Assembly: GCF_009389715.1 (NCBI RefSeq)
Contig: NW_024067931.1
Coordinates: 299,228-363,227 of the forward strand
DNA length: 64,000 nt
Source: Phoenix dactylifera
Lineage: Eukaryota; Streptophyta; Magnoliopsida; Arecales; Arecaceae
Direction: 5' to 3'
In this document: positions 1 to 10,878 of the stretch, one piece after another
How positions within the stretch are numbered: the first letter of the stretch is position 1
How the letters are laid out: every line of letters starts with the position of its first letter
Notes under the pieces: generated by a model
Databases searched by the model: none
The model's input: the letters and a program-made list of their open reading frames with translations, nothing else
Told to the model about the DNA's origin: nothing
Made by a program: the position numbers and the translations under genes

Positions 1-136
1 GGAGGATGGGACATCCTCTCCTCAGGCCCCGGGAGCGTAACATTGCAGGCCTCGGGAAGGTGGTATCGAGCCACGAACCTATCTAGGTCTTCAGCGACCA
101 GCTCCGACTTAATGCGGTCTGCTCTCACTTCGCCCA
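1..136 (-). CDS. Antisense ORF start of a Tat-type retrotransposon (partial)
   Basis: A minus-strand frame opens at the ATG at 134-136 and stays open to the window edge (45 codons). The peptide is acidic and contains LVAEDLDRFVARYHLPEA followed by a proline-rich LPGPEERMSHPP stretch. From memory this resembles the N-termini of the gag-like proteins encoded antisense in the 3' part of Tat/Ogre-type elements. Its position supports this: it lies upstream of the polypurine tract and LTR at 645-1513 and is antisense to them, as in the complete Tat-type element at 30641-42789. A TATA-like TATTTAA (minus, 399-405) sits about 265 bases upstream, close to the 250-base spacing in that second element. 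The rest lies outside the window, so the identification is inferred. Confidence 0.4.
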
Positions 137-398
137 TCCCTAATGACCAGTGAATCTACGGTCAGGACGGGGTCAAGAAGGGGGAAAGGACCGGAACGAC
201 TGGAGTACCCTAATACAAAAGGAGAAAGTATGGAGAGCCTTAAATTGAAGAATGGGGCAACTCACCGGAAGAAAAGGAAGAACGGCTCCGAGAGCGTCAA
301 AGGAGGAGCAAGCGAACAGTCCGACGGCAATGACGGCAGCGCAAAGGAGAAACTCGGAGATGTCTGTAAAGAGAAAGGCGGACGGAGGAGGCCCCCGG

Positions 399-405
399 TT
401 AAATA
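399..405 (-). promoter_or_regulatory. TATA-like box of the antisense ORF
   Basis: TATTTAA is read on the minus strand within GC-rich DNA, about 265 bases before the antisense ATG at 136. Spacing and orientation match the TATATAAA box of the antisense gene at 41629-41636. Confidence 0.35.
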
Positions 406-644
406 GGCGGAAAGGTGGGTGACGCCACGGTGAGGACGCCTGGCTGCCAAAGGGTCGCTCGCGCCCCAAAGGCGAATCGACGCCATTAAGGAGGGATGTC
501 CGCCGAAATCCTCAGACTGCCAGGTCAGCAACAACCGCCATACGCCATAAAGAAGGCGGGGAGCTCGAAGCGCGCGCGCCTCTCCGAGGGATGGCGGCAA
601 TCACGAAGCATCACTCCCTTCACCCGTTCCCCTTCTGGTTCCAG

Positions 645-664
645 GCTCGGAAGTGGGGGGCTAC
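645..664 (+). other. Polypurine tract of Tat-type element
   Basis: The motif CTCGGAAGTGGGGGGCTAC ends directly at the LTR start TGTTACGG. The complete element ending at 42789 has the near-identical CTCGGAAGTCGGGGGATAG directly before its 3' LTR, so the two elements are related. A polypurine tract primes plus-strand DNA synthesis. Confidence 0.75.
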
Positions 665-1513
665 TGTTACGGGGGAACTTAGCCACCATGCCCCACGTGA
701 CCGGCACGCGCGCCCAGGAAGACTACGGCAGCCCCTTGATCCAGCAATCCGACCCCGAGTCGGACATCTTCGGCTCCGCAGCCCGACCCCGAGTCGGCAG
801 CCCCTTGATCCAGCAATCCGACCCCGAGTCGGACACCTTCGGCTCCGCAGCCCGACCCCGAGTCGGCTGCCCCTTGATCCAGCAATCCGACCCCGAGTCG
901 GACATCTTCGTCTCCGCAGCCCGACCCCGAGTCGGCAGCCCCTTGATCCAGCAATCCGACCCCGAGTCGGACATCTTCGTCTTCGCAGCCCGACCCCGAG
1001 TCGGACATCTCTCGACAACGACAGGCTATTCCCCAGAGGCACGCCGCAGCCTCCTGCTCCACTGCTCCCTGCAACGGTTGTATCTGGCGCTGCTCCACGA
1101 TCCCCTGTAACAGCCGTACAAGGCGGAGCTCCACTACGCCCTGTCACGGCCGTACCCAGCGCTGCCCCACGACGCCCTGTAACGGCCGTGTCAGTGGCAG
1201 CTCCATCGTGCCCCACGATGACGAACCCCCCTGAAAGACCCCCCAGCCTGGTATATATGCGACTGGAGGGAGGGGGGGGGGTAAGCAAGAACTTCCAGAG
1301 CATTCTCCTACTTGCTACTATTATCTTTCCTTCTCCTCCAATCTCCTCTGACTTGATCGTCGGAGGGCCCCCACTACCCCAGTGGTGGTGCGAGGCTTGC
1401 TTGCAGGTTTTCCGGTGGAAAGTGGAGCGCAATCAACACCAACCAAGGCAACCCAAACGGAACCCCGTTCACACCGCTGTGCCAATCGTTCTCGGTTTGG
1501 ACCACCAGCAACA
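665..1513 (+). mobile_element. 3' LTR of a Ty3/gypsy Tat-type retrotransposon
   Basis: The sequence starts TGTTACGG directly after the polypurine tract and ends AGCAACA at 1513, the same end as both LTRs of the element at 30641-42789 (CAGCAACA). It contains a TATATAT box at about 1251-1257 and a four-copy 69-bp tandem array at 731-1006. The LTR body is not otherwise similar by eye to the 30641 LTR, so this is a different family of the same lineage. The ORFs crossing the array in several frames are repeat artefacts. Confidence 0.7.
731..1006 (+). repeat. 69-bp tandem repeat, 4 copies, inside LTR
   Basis: CCCCTTGATCCAGCAATCC recurs at about 732, 801, 870 and 939, a 69-bp period. Each unit carries two copies of the near-palindrome CCGACCCCGAGTCGG. 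Copies differ by a few bases, for example CATCTTCGGC against CATCTTCGTC. Because 69 is a multiple of three, all frames stay open and give spurious repetitive ORFs. Confidence 0.9.
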
Positions 1514-1666
1514 GCTTCCAATCCTTATAAATTCTTTCTGGGACAATGATACATGAGTAAGGAATCTATAGATAACAAGTTTGACTCATGTTTCATGGGT
1601 TTTTAGAAATTGGAGGAATGTATCATGAGACTACTTGGTCCCTTTTATATTTCTTCAATAAAAAGG

Positions 1667-1834
1667 ATCACATATGCCTAATTCCCTCCTTAGCGTGCAG
1701 ACTCTATCTTCACTCAGGGATTTTGTGAATATGTGAGCTAATTATTTTTCAGTACATATATGCTCAATACATATGTTTCCATTTTGCACATGATTCCTAA
1801 TAAAATGATATCTTATTTCTATGTGTTTGGCTTT
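1667..1834 (-). pseudogene. Ty1/copia RNase H C-terminus, decayed
   Basis: Minus-strand translation gives the copia RNase H tail, with recognisable KHIEIRYHFIRNHVQNG, ICIEHICTEK and IFTKSLSED pieces and a final RRELGICD. An in-frame TAA at 1742-1744 stands where the family normally has glutamine just before the (L)AxIFTK motif. Upstream of 1834 the reading frame is lost. It has the same orientation as the gag ORF at 5874-6944 and lies about 4 kb downstream of it, which is the right distance for a copia pol. It is probably the end of the same element. Confidence 0.8.
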
Positions 1835-4800
1835 AGAAATGAGACATTTAAGATGTGAGCCAAAAGAAATCTCTAAATGTAGATTCCAAAGATATTTTTT
1901 TCAAATCAAGTGTAGATGGAATCTTTTTCAAGTTATTTCAAGGAGTATCAAGAATAATATTCAAAGAAAGCACGAATGAAAATCCAATACCCCTTTTTTT
2001 TTTTAATATATTAAGTATATAGCAACATGAGAGCAATCTAATTAATTTTTAGAGTATAGTATAAGAGCAGATAAAGATCAAAATTTATATACTCGAAAAA
2101 CATAAGATTATGTTGAATCCTTAATTTTTAATGACTTCAAAGTTCTTTCATGATATAAAAGTATTGGAGCATAGATACCAAAATATGAATTTATGCAATG
2201 TAGGATACATAAAATTCAGGGCTTTGGAAGTTCTTTTAAAGCTCTCTTAAAGACTTTCTTTTACTCCTTTAAAGATCATAGCATCAAAATCAATTAAAAT
2301 GAATTGGCTCAGGATTGAAACACTAAAGTGCAAGCCAATAAGAGCTCATTAGTGAATTCCAAAGTAAATTTTCAATACTAAGACAAATGGAATTCTTTTC
2401 ACTTAGTTTTCAAAACAAGTGATTTACCAATTAAGTACACATGAAAATCCAACTTTCAAAAGATATTCAATGAAGCACAAAGTCTAATACCAAAATATGC
2501 TTAAATTGATATCAGTTTGAAACCAATTTGACATTAAAAGCATGCTAAAAGTCCTTTGCCAAATTTACATAGAGTAATCTTTAATGATTTAGCTTTAAGT
2601 CATGTCTCTTTCTTGTATGCAAGGCTCTTGATATCAATTCATGCTTTGTAAGTAAAACAGTTAAATTCAGAAATTAACAAGAATGATCATGAATCAAATA
2701 TAAAACATTCAAGGTGTATATTTATAAATTTCAATTTCTTAGTCATAGTTTCTCAGCAATGTATACATGAAGCACAATAAATTTTTTTTAATATCAAAAT
2801 AACATCATATGTTTAGAACCATTTGTTTGCAATCAAGATCATTGAAAAACGCATCATTTCGACTAATTTTAATAAACTTATAAGATAGAAAATGATATGT
2901 TTCAGATGCGTATCGGAGCAAACAATCAAGGCATCAAAAGTAATTCTATTTTTCTTAAACCGTAGTTTTTATCTAGAAATCATATTGAGTTATTTTCCAA
3001 AATGATGCAATCATTGAAGCATATAATGAAAGTTACAAAAAGGCAATGATAGAAGCATTTTTAAATTAAGTTTAAGCTTTTATACAAAATCAGATTCTGA
3101 ATTTCATAAAAATTTTCAAGGAGGCTTTCAGGATTATAATTTGAGATATGCATCTTCTATATTGTAGCTTATCTTAAATTATTAAGATTGAAAACACATA
3201 TTTCAAGAACATTAGAGCACATCCAGAATCTTTGTAATTCATATTGAATTTTGGTACAAATTGGAGGACATTATGTACTAATGTTAGGCAAGATAAAAGA
3301 TAAATCGAAATCAATTCATTTTGCCTAACTTGCAAATTCAAATTATTCTTTTCTTTTATTTTTCAAAATATATTCATTAAAACAAAATGATGTTGTTATT
3401 GGTAATAACATGTTTCAATCAAATTTTATAGGCATGAAGCATTACAAGTTATATTTAGGAAAGATCTTTGTTATTTGAATATTGAAAACATATAATTCAA
3501 AACATCATGTGACATGCAAAATATATTATGCATTAAAATATTAAGAACAAGCATGTCAAGGATCAAAATCAATTCTTTTCAAATAAACTCCCCCTATTTA
3601 AATATAATCTTGTACTGATTTCATCCTTAAAGTGTGTTTTCAAGTGATTAAAAAATTTGACTTGATTCTTCTTATATACTTTCATTTACTTTGTCTTTCA
3701 TTTTTACCTTCTTATGCTCTATACTCTATTTGCTCCCTATCCGGTAGAGTTGGAAGGGGCACGAGGTACTACCACTAGCCTCCCTCTTGTGTCGTCCCTA
3801 ATATACCCTACACCGAATAGTGCCGGGTACTACCACTAGCCTCCCCATTGGCACCATCCCTATGATGAGCAATATAGAAGGGTTAAAATGTTCACTTCAA
3901 ACTTTTTCTGTAATTAATTACGGATTTTATCTCTTCGAAAAGGAATGTTCATATTAGTCTCACAAATGTGCCAAATATATGATGCTTGTTTTGCTTTTCC
4001 TAAAGATTGGAGTATTTGCCTTTACTTAGATTTTACTTTCCTTGAATAATTGTTCATTTTCTTTTCTTTATCTCTCTTTCTTTTTATTATTTTCAAGTAA
4101 TTACATGAAAGAGCAGAATAAAAAAAAATTAATCTAATATGCTGCATATAAATGTATATCATGCAAACAACATTTTCATTATGCCCAATGATTCACAGCT
4201 TATCACAAGTTATTTTGAATTAGAGATTTGAGGCATAAACTTGTGTATTTCATGGTTATGCATTATATAGAAAAAAATGAACTTCAATTTAATCACACCA
4301 TGAAACAATTATCACTAGCATGAGAATGAAGCATGATATCAAGATGATCAGCAATTAAAGGTTTAATCATGCTACCATATAATTTCAGACTATTGATTTT
4401 GCTCAACTAATTCACAAGAGAAGAGTTTAGATTACCAGTGCATTTAGCATTCTTCAAGCCAAATACCTTTTAGATTTTTTACACCCTTGGCTGAAGAAAA
4501 TCTCTCCCTTTTTTTTGTTTGCAAGGGAATGTTTATTGTATCTTTCATCGAGGTGTCCTTCAAGTTAAAATTTCTTGCTCATAAATCCTGTATCATTAGC
4601 AAAATCTTTTTCTTTTCTTGAAGGCAATTCATTAGGTTCTCTAGGATACAAAAACATTCATACAACATATTTCTTAACAAGATGACTCAACATGAGACAT
4701 GACAATAATTGAATTTGAGTCACTTTACTCAAGAGATTGCCTAAATATAAGCAAGCACAAGTCACTTGAACTAAAGAGATAACTTCATTAAGTAAAATAG

Positions 4801-5873
4801 TTCAAGAACAAGCATGTGAGGCAATAGAAAGATTCATTAAAGTTAAATCAATTTTTTTGTTTTCAGAATCAATTTAACTTAGATTCAATTTGCATAAGAT
4901 AATTATCAAGTTGAATTTTAATCAGATTATCTTAAGTAGTTGTTTCTATCAAAATTCTGATTATGATTTAGCTTTCAACACAGATACTCTTGTTTCCGGA
5001 AGACAAGCAATCTTCTTTTAGAAAAAATAAGAAATATTTTTGACTTATGAGAGATAGCTCAAGAAAATTAATATTCATGCTTTAACAAATTTTTATGCTC
5101 AGATTAAACATGATGAGTTAAAATTAATCAGTGGAATTTGAGATCATTTTAGGAAAAGATATTAATCATGGATACAATGATTATGCTCAATGAAATATTT
5201 TAATGATCAGATTTATTGATTTTGAATTTTAGAATAGTCTTGAGCATTACTTGTAAGAGGGAAGACGATTTGTTATTATAGAAACTTTTAAGTAAGTTTC
5301 TTATTATGATCATAACACATTAATCATTTATGATTGAACCAATTTGAAATGATTATGATTTAACCTATGATGCATATATGAGACATATAAAGCAAATCAT
5401 AATACATTTTAGATAATCATATAAGGAATGAATGGTATAATAACATGATGAATTACATTCATACCTTCACGAAGGATAACCTAAGATTTCATAAGTATTA
5501 TGCTTAATAAAGTTTTAGCATGAAATCAGCATCAACCATTTATATTAGAGAAGAAATTTAGATTTTGAAAAACTTAAAGGAGAAGGTTATACATATTCAT
5601 TCATTGTTTTCTTATTATCATGCAAGCACTAGAAAAATTTTATGCTAAGATCGTTGAGATAAAAATTCAACATATGAGGCATTTAAGAACTTTGATGCAG
5701 AGAGTATCGTAATTTCATAAAAAGATAATTTTGATACACGATGTAGAATGTTAAACCTTATACTAGATTTAATGAATAAATTGAGACTTATTTTTAATTA
5801 TGTGTCAACGCACCCATTTGTATGAAAGTTTCATTTGTTCCATGGGTAGCTTGGCACACTTATATCTACACCC
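1835..5873 (-). other. AT-rich interior of the copia relic, no recognisable pol
   Basis: About 4 kb of AT-rich sequence separates gag from the RNase H scrap. No integrase or reverse-transcriptase motif (for example YVDD) could be found by eye in any frame, and there is no ORF of note. A minus-strand purine run AAATAGGGGGAG near 3590 resembles a polypurine tract. A short duplicated motif, GGTACTACCACTAGCCTCC, occurs at about 3764 and 3827. The interior is either extremely decayed pol or unrelated DNA that replaced pol. Confidence 0.5.
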
Positions 5874-6944
5874 TCATATTTTCATTTTGGGTACCCAAGC
5901 TTGCTTGGGTCCTTGAGGGTTAGTGCATATGGTTCCTTTTGGAACCCAAATCTGTTTAAACATAATAACTTTACCATTTGATTTATTCGTATTAGAACCA
6001 TAGGTAAAGTTTTTATGCCCAATCTTTTTATGTTTGAAATAAGTTATCTTATTTAATGGTTTGCTTGGCGAATTGATAACCTTTTTCTTTAGGGGTTTAT
6101 TGTTGAGCAAAGAAATCCAGCCAAGTCTTGATTTATCAAAAACAGCATGTTGACTTTCAAACATCGTTTTTAATCTTTCTGAACTTACAGTGAATTTGTT
6201 AATAAAAGATTTCAATTGGTTAACTTCTTCACTTAAGTTTTGATTTTCTTTAATTAAATTCTGATTTTTCTGAATCAATTCTTCTGAATTTAATCTTAAG
6301 CGTTCATTCTCAGAATTTAATTTGTCTTTCATTTCAGCAGTAGAATTTCTTTCCTCTGACATTTTCAGATGTTGCCTTTTATTCTTTAAACTAAGCTTCT
6401 TATTCTTTAAATTAAGCTTCTTGTATTCTAAGTATAAATCAGAAAATGCATCATGAAGTTCATCAAATGTAAAATTAGATTGAGCTTCAGTATGTACTTG
6501 ATTTTTGAATGAGAAATCACTTTGTATTCGAGTACATACCTCATCTTCATGTGCCACAAAGCATAGATTTTCAATTTCAGTTTGCTGCTCTTCTTCTTCG
6601 GAGCTAGTTTCAAATTCGCTAGAAATGTTAGTGCATTCATATTTAACTTCAAGCATACTCCATATATCCTTAGCAGTCATGCAAAAAGATATGTTATTAA
6701 GTTCACTATCATCCAATGCACAATATAGAATATTCATGGCTTTTGCATTTTGCTGAGCCATTTTCTTATCATGATTAGCATTTGTATGTAGCCCATTGAC
6801 TATGATACTCCATAAATCGTAGTCATGTGCTTGAATGAAAATGCGCATGCGTGCTTTCCAATGTGTGTAGTTTATACCATTAAATAGTGGAGGTCTATCA
6901 ATTAATTGTCCCTCTCCTATAGAACATCCCACTTGGGTTGTCAT
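5874..6944 (-). pseudogene. Sirevirus-type copia gag, internally deleted
   Basis: A 356-codon frame starts 50 bases downstream of the primer-binding site at 6994-7005. Residues 15-75 are a copia gag N-terminus (PPLFNGINYTHWKARMRIF, then a tryptophan-containing segment). Residues about 115-275 are acidic and coiled-coil rich (ENLCFVAHEDE, then repeated K/L/N/E heptads). The C-terminus carries the Sirevirus/Maximus signature KQIWVPKG plus NPQGPKQAWVPK. Compared with the family as I know it, most of the UBN2 gag core and its CCHC knuckle are missing: KYECTN runs straight into the acidic serine-rich segment. The remaining knuckle (YFKHKKIGHKNFTYG) has lost its cysteines. The frame is open but the protein looks non-functional; the deletion being in frame is notable. 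Confidence 0.75.
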
Positions 6945-6993
6945 GATCTTTAACTCTTGATTGTGAGATCAATGAGTACTATTGGAGCACCTT

Positions 6994-7005
6994 GCTCTGA
7001 TACCA
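6994..7005 (-). other. Primer-binding site (initiator Met tRNA type)
   Basis: The minus strand reads TGGTATCAGAGC, complementary to the 3' end of plant initiator tRNA-Met. It lies two bases (AG) inside the LTR end GAGCAACA. This fixes the orientation of the copia element as minus and its 5' LTR as 7008-8522. Confidence 0.9.
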
Positions 7006-7199
7006 CTTGTTGCTCAAGGTGACAAGCCAAGAGGGGGGGGGGGGTGAATTGGTTTCTTTTAATTTTAACTATCTTACTTGTGTTAAATGATGAGTTAGTG
7101 AACTTAAACAAATCACAATACAAACAACAAGAAGTATAGTGGTTCGGTGCTCTCCTTAGCACCTACGTCCACTCCCCAAGCGACCCCTTGGGAATTCAC

Positions 7200-7525
7200 T
7201 ATAATCCCACGGATTACAGTTGGATTGTTTTCCGGGCTCACAATCCAAAAACCTTTACACTTTGGTTTTCCGGGTTCACCAAAAACCTATGTTGGTTTTG
7301 CGAGCTCACCAACGAACCTATGTTGGTTTTACGGGCTCACCAACGAACCTTTACAATTGGTTTTCCGGGTTCACCAATCAACCTATGTTGGTTTTACGGG
7401 CTCACCAACGAACCTATGTTGGTTTTACGGGCTCACCAACGAACCTTTACAATTGGTTTTCCGGGTTCATCAATCAACCTATTCCGTTGGTTTTGCGGGC
7501 TTACCAACCAACCTTTACAAGTAGT
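7200..7525. repeat. Imperfect 25-60 bp subrepeats within copia LTR
   Basis: Units such as TTGGTTTTMCGGGYTCACCAA alternate with AACCTATGTTGG or AACCTTTACAATTGG about eight times. The solo LTR has the reverse-oriented counterpart at 19263-19530 (GTTGGTGAGCCTTTGG and GAAAAACCAAC units), so this array is an old feature of the LTR family. Confidence 0.8.
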
Positions 7526-7944
7526 TTAACAAATAAAGGAAGAAGATTTAAACTCCTAAATGAGCAAATATAACAATATAATCTACAAAGAAGAGTTTAG
7601 AATATAGTTATCCCTTTAATAAAGCTCTTCTCTTCTTTGTCACGATTGCTTCACTCTTCAAGGGTTGGTGGAGCTCTTAATGTCTCCTGGAATCTGCTCA
7701 ACCACTTCCTTTTGGCTCTTTGAATGAAGCAATTGAATGAAGCTTGCCTTGCTAGGGTTCTCTCTTGAATGCACTTGATGTTTTTTCCAAAGCTACCTTC
7801 CTCTGATGAATACTCCCCCTTAAATACTTCTCCAACCTCCAAATAGTCCTTCCTGACCGTTGGATTGAAGAAACTAGCCGTTTATAGCCGTTGGGAGTCC
7901 AAAAAGTACTTCTGCACAACTAGCCGTTATGCTTCTGCCCGTGC

Positions 7945-8350
7945 TTGGGTCGACCCAAACTTTTCTTGGGTCGACCCAAACCACTGTTCATCAGGCTTGG
8001 GTCAGCTCAAGCTTTTCTTGGGTCGGCCCAAGCTTTTCTTGGGTCGGCCCTCTCAGAAAACACAAAAACTTGAAATTCAGCCTTCCTTCCCTTGGGTCGA
8101 CCCAACCATTCTTTGGGTCGACTCAAAGTTCACTTGGGTCGACTCAACTTCTTCTTGGGTCGACCCTCTCAGTAATTCCAGAGAACCATTTTTCTGTCTT
8201 GTTTTGAGGATCTTGATCCTTGGGTCGACTCATGCTTTCCTTGGGTCGACCCAACTCACTGTTCATCTTTGCCATTTTTGCAGAAGTGTGCCAAATGTTT
8301 TCTTGATGTGCCGGGGTCGACCCAATCATCCTTTGGGTCGACTCAATCCA
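7945..8350. repeat. Array of GTCGAC-centred palindromes in copia LTR
   Basis: About ten copies of TTGGGTCGACCCAA or TTGGGTCGACTCAA, plus two GGGTCGGCCC variants, lie at roughly 20-70 base spacing. The solo LTR carries an equivalent array at the corresponding place (18495-18775) with different flanks, CGAGTCGACTCC. Confidence 0.85.
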
Positions 8351-8522
8351 CACTTTGCTGCATCTCAAGGTTAGATTCATTCAAATGAACAATGAAATAT
8401 ATCTATATCAATTAATACAAAATATACTGAGAGTAATAAACTTATAAATGAAGTATCGATTTAACTTATAACATACTCTAGATAATTGCTTGTTAATCAT
8501 CAAAATAACACTATCATCCTCA

Positions 8523-10155
8523 AACTTCAAGAATATAAAATAAAATATAAAACCCGTGTCCCTTTGTTAGGGCTGCATCCGGCCCTAAAAAGGAGATCAG
8601 CCTCCCATGGAGTCGTGGGCGACAGCAGCAGTGGCACAGCAGCGGGCTTCCATCTTCATATAAAAATCTTTCCCTTCCATCCCACTCTCTCTATTCCCAA
8701 AATATCACAAAGTATTCTCTCCCTCTCCTTTCTCTTTTTTTTTTTTTATTCTTTCGTGGGAACTTGGCTTCTCCCCGCCCTCTGAGAAGATGATCAGCCG
8801 ACTCCCTTCAGTGAGGAAGAAGGGATAACTTTGGTCTTCACGTCCGACTCCTTTAAATAGCCTGCTCACCTCCCTGTTCCGAGTATAGATAAGGATCAAT
8901 GGTTGCGGGATAAGGCAGAGATTCTACTCTTTGATCCTTCAACGATGGGATAAGGATGAAGGCTGAGTAGGGGAGTTGATCCGGAACGCTGGGAGATCGT
9001 GATGAAGAGGAGTTGAGAAGATCTTGGAGGGATGAGAATGATTTGGTTCCACGCGGACAGTTGATAGGATGCTGGAATGGATCTCATCCGGATACGCGGA
9101 GCAGGGGATGTGGAAGAAGACGCATGAACTTGTTCGTGAATGGGGTGGAATAGAATGAATGAAGTGAAGGATGCCTGTTGCTGTGGATGCAGTGGGAGAG
9201 AAGAAGATGCTGGGATAAGGATGAACTCGGATCAAGATGAGAGCTGGGATGAATCAGCGGGAGTTTGGATTCGGTTTATGGTTGATTCGTGAGATAAAGA
9301 TGAGATCGGAACAGGGGAACCGAGAGCTGATCCTTGAATCACGCATGAGATGAGCGGAAGCCTGGCTTTATCCTTGGGCGATGAAGGCTAGATTCAGCTG
9401 GGATTTGGAACAGGAGATGGATTGGCCGGTTATGGATGCAGTCGGGATGAATGAGCTCATTGGAGTTGGGAAGGTGTTGGGATAGATTTCGGAAGAGATT
9501 AATCCAAAACAGGGGAATGGAAGATGGCTGGATACTCTGTTCCGATTTGGTTTTGGTTGGGAAGAAATGAAGATCTTGGATGACCGAAGCATGGAGGAAG
9601 TGGACGAGATAGGCTTAGATGCTGGATGCGAAGATCATGGGATATGGCCTGATCTGTTCAATGCGAAGGAGAAGCTTGGACGATGGCTGGAAACGGATGT
9701 GGAGGAGATGAGGATTTGAGTTTATCAGGCTCTGTTTGAACTGCTCACGGGATAGGGAGATGAGTTGGGATTTATTCCGAAGAAGGGATAAGGATGCTGG
9801 GAGATTGGTCTTGCGAACAGAGAGATATTTGGGGCCGTGTTTGGATGTTGTGAAACTCGGGAAGATGAAGCCAAATCGCGGAGAAGAAGTGCGAAGTAAT
9901 CCGGAAGAATGAGCTGATGTTGCTTCAACGAGGTGGAGATGAAGATGTTGAGGAGATCGCGGCTGGGCGTGGGAGAATCAACATGGAGGGGATCTAGCGG
10001 GAGAAGCTGTAAGATGTGCTTGGTTTTGTTGTGGAAACAGGGGAGTTGGATTGTGACGGTTGCGGCTCTAACAAGGAAAGCAGAAAATGAACTCGGGCGT
10101 GAGGGAGGACGTGTGAATTGGAGAAGATAGGTTGAGCTTTGGGATCCTGTGCGAC
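8523..10155. other. Unassigned intergenic stretch
   Basis: No coding motif was recognised. About 8560-8700 is mixed sequence with CAGCAGCAG-like triplets and a pyrimidine tract. About 8900-10155 is rich in GATGA/GGGATAAGGATGAA-like purine motifs, suggesting an old degenerate repeat. The ORFs here lack any recognisable domain. The composite TRIM at 10161 is inserted at its right edge. Confidence 0.4.
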
Positions 10156-10160
10156 GATAG

Positions 10161-10299
10161 TGTAACAACGCAGGATCTCACTCAAAATGGCTAGCCGGAA
10201 GGTTATTTTTTTGGATTCTTTGATCCTGTATAAGTAACCAAGATCTACCCAGCAAATAACCGACGTGGGACTAAACACATGCCCGCACGGATCCTCACA
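10161..10299 (-). repeat. TRIM LTR copy A
   Basis: 139-bp LTR, plus-strand TGTAACAACG to CCTCACA, directly preceded by GATAG. It carries the family core GGCTAGCCGGAAGG and GATCCTGTATAAGTA; the latter includes a TATA-like stretch. Confidence 0.85.
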
Positions 10300-10465
10300 T
10301 ACTCCCTCTGTTTAAGCCCTGACGTCCTCGTCAGGCTAAGGGTTTAAATCTATTCAAATCTAATCACAAATACCACAATCGGTCCGTGGTCAGGCCCAAT
10401 GGATCCGTGCTGCAGTGTCCCCCTAGTCCACATAAGTTATGGGCCGGGTCCGTTCTGATACCATC

Positions 10466-10604
10466 TGTAACAACGTATGACCTCACCCAAAATGGCTAGC
10501 CGGAAGGTTATTTTTTTGGGTTCTTTGATCCTGTATAAGTAACCAAGATCTACCCAGCGAATAACCGACGTGGAACTAAACACATGCCCGCACGGATTCT
10601 CACA
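10466..10604 (-). repeat. TRIM LTR copy B
   Basis: 139-bp LTR separated from copy A by a 166-bp internal segment. Two bases separate it from the primer-binding site at 10452-10463. Its right flank is the 5S-bearing segment. Confidence 0.85.
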
Positions 10605-10616
10605 TACAAAATAAAA

Positions 10617-10722
10617 GGGGTGCAACACGAGGACTTCCCAGGGGGTCACCCATCCTAGCACTACTCTCGCCCAAGCACGCTTAACTGCGGAGTTCTGATG
10701 GGATCCGGTGCATTAGTGCTGC
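10617..10722 (-). rRNA. 5S rRNA-derived sequence (Cassandra-like or pseudogene)
   Basis: The minus strand from about AGCACTAATGCACC to GTTGCACCCC matches plant 5S rRNA over about 106 of 120 nt. This includes the internal Pol III control region (CAGTTAAGCGTGCTTGG, with one change from AAGTTAAGC, and GATGGGTGACC). A TTTT run follows the 3' end (minus), as for a Pol III terminator. The first 14 or so bases of canonical 5S rRNA (GGGTGCGATCATACC) are replaced by unrelated sequence. The location inside a TRIM with a Met-tRNA primer site recalls Cassandra elements, which carry 5S sequence in their LTRs, but here it lies between LTRs. Confidence 0.7.
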
Positions 10723-10878
10723 CGAGCTTCGTTGCGGGAGTTTGTAACCCGAGCCGTATGGGGGCATTAAAGTGGTTTCGGACGCTTGGTCGCGTCGACG
10801 AGTCGGGGTTTACAGGGTGCATATGGTTGGCTCGCCCGTTTCAAGTTGAGTAGCGGGATGTGCGCCTTGAGTTAAATT

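Larger units (their letters stand above)
7008..8522 (-). mobile_element. 5' LTR of Sirevirus-type copia element
   Basis: The 3' end (minus) is GTCACCTTGAGCAACA at 7008, next to the primer-binding site. It closely matches the end of the solo LTR at 18247-19993 (GTCACCTTGGGCAACA), including the C-rich run just inside. The 5' end is placed near 8522 because TTTTGATGAT lies close to the start in both LTRs; this end is approximate. Inside are imperfect repeats of the type GGTTTTCCGGGTTCACCAA (about 7220-7525) and an array of GTCGAC-centred palindromes (about 7945-8345). ORFs in these repeats are not genes. Confidence 0.75.

Noticed and set aside
496..1556. Overlapping repetitive ORFs on both strands
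   Set aside because: They run through the 69-bp tandem array inside an LTR; the period is a multiple of three, so all frames stay open. No domain.
7147..7573. Three overlapping repetitive ORFs (GSPTNLCWF type)
   Set aside because: They are subrepeats of the copia LTR; the solo LTR has the reverse counterpart.
7865..8374. ORF with repeated SWVDPN / GSTQ peptides
   Set aside because: Translation of the GTCGAC palindrome array of the LTR.
9725..10278. Minus-strand ORFs of 147 and 94 codons
   Set aside because: No domain; they run across the junction into TRIM LTR A.
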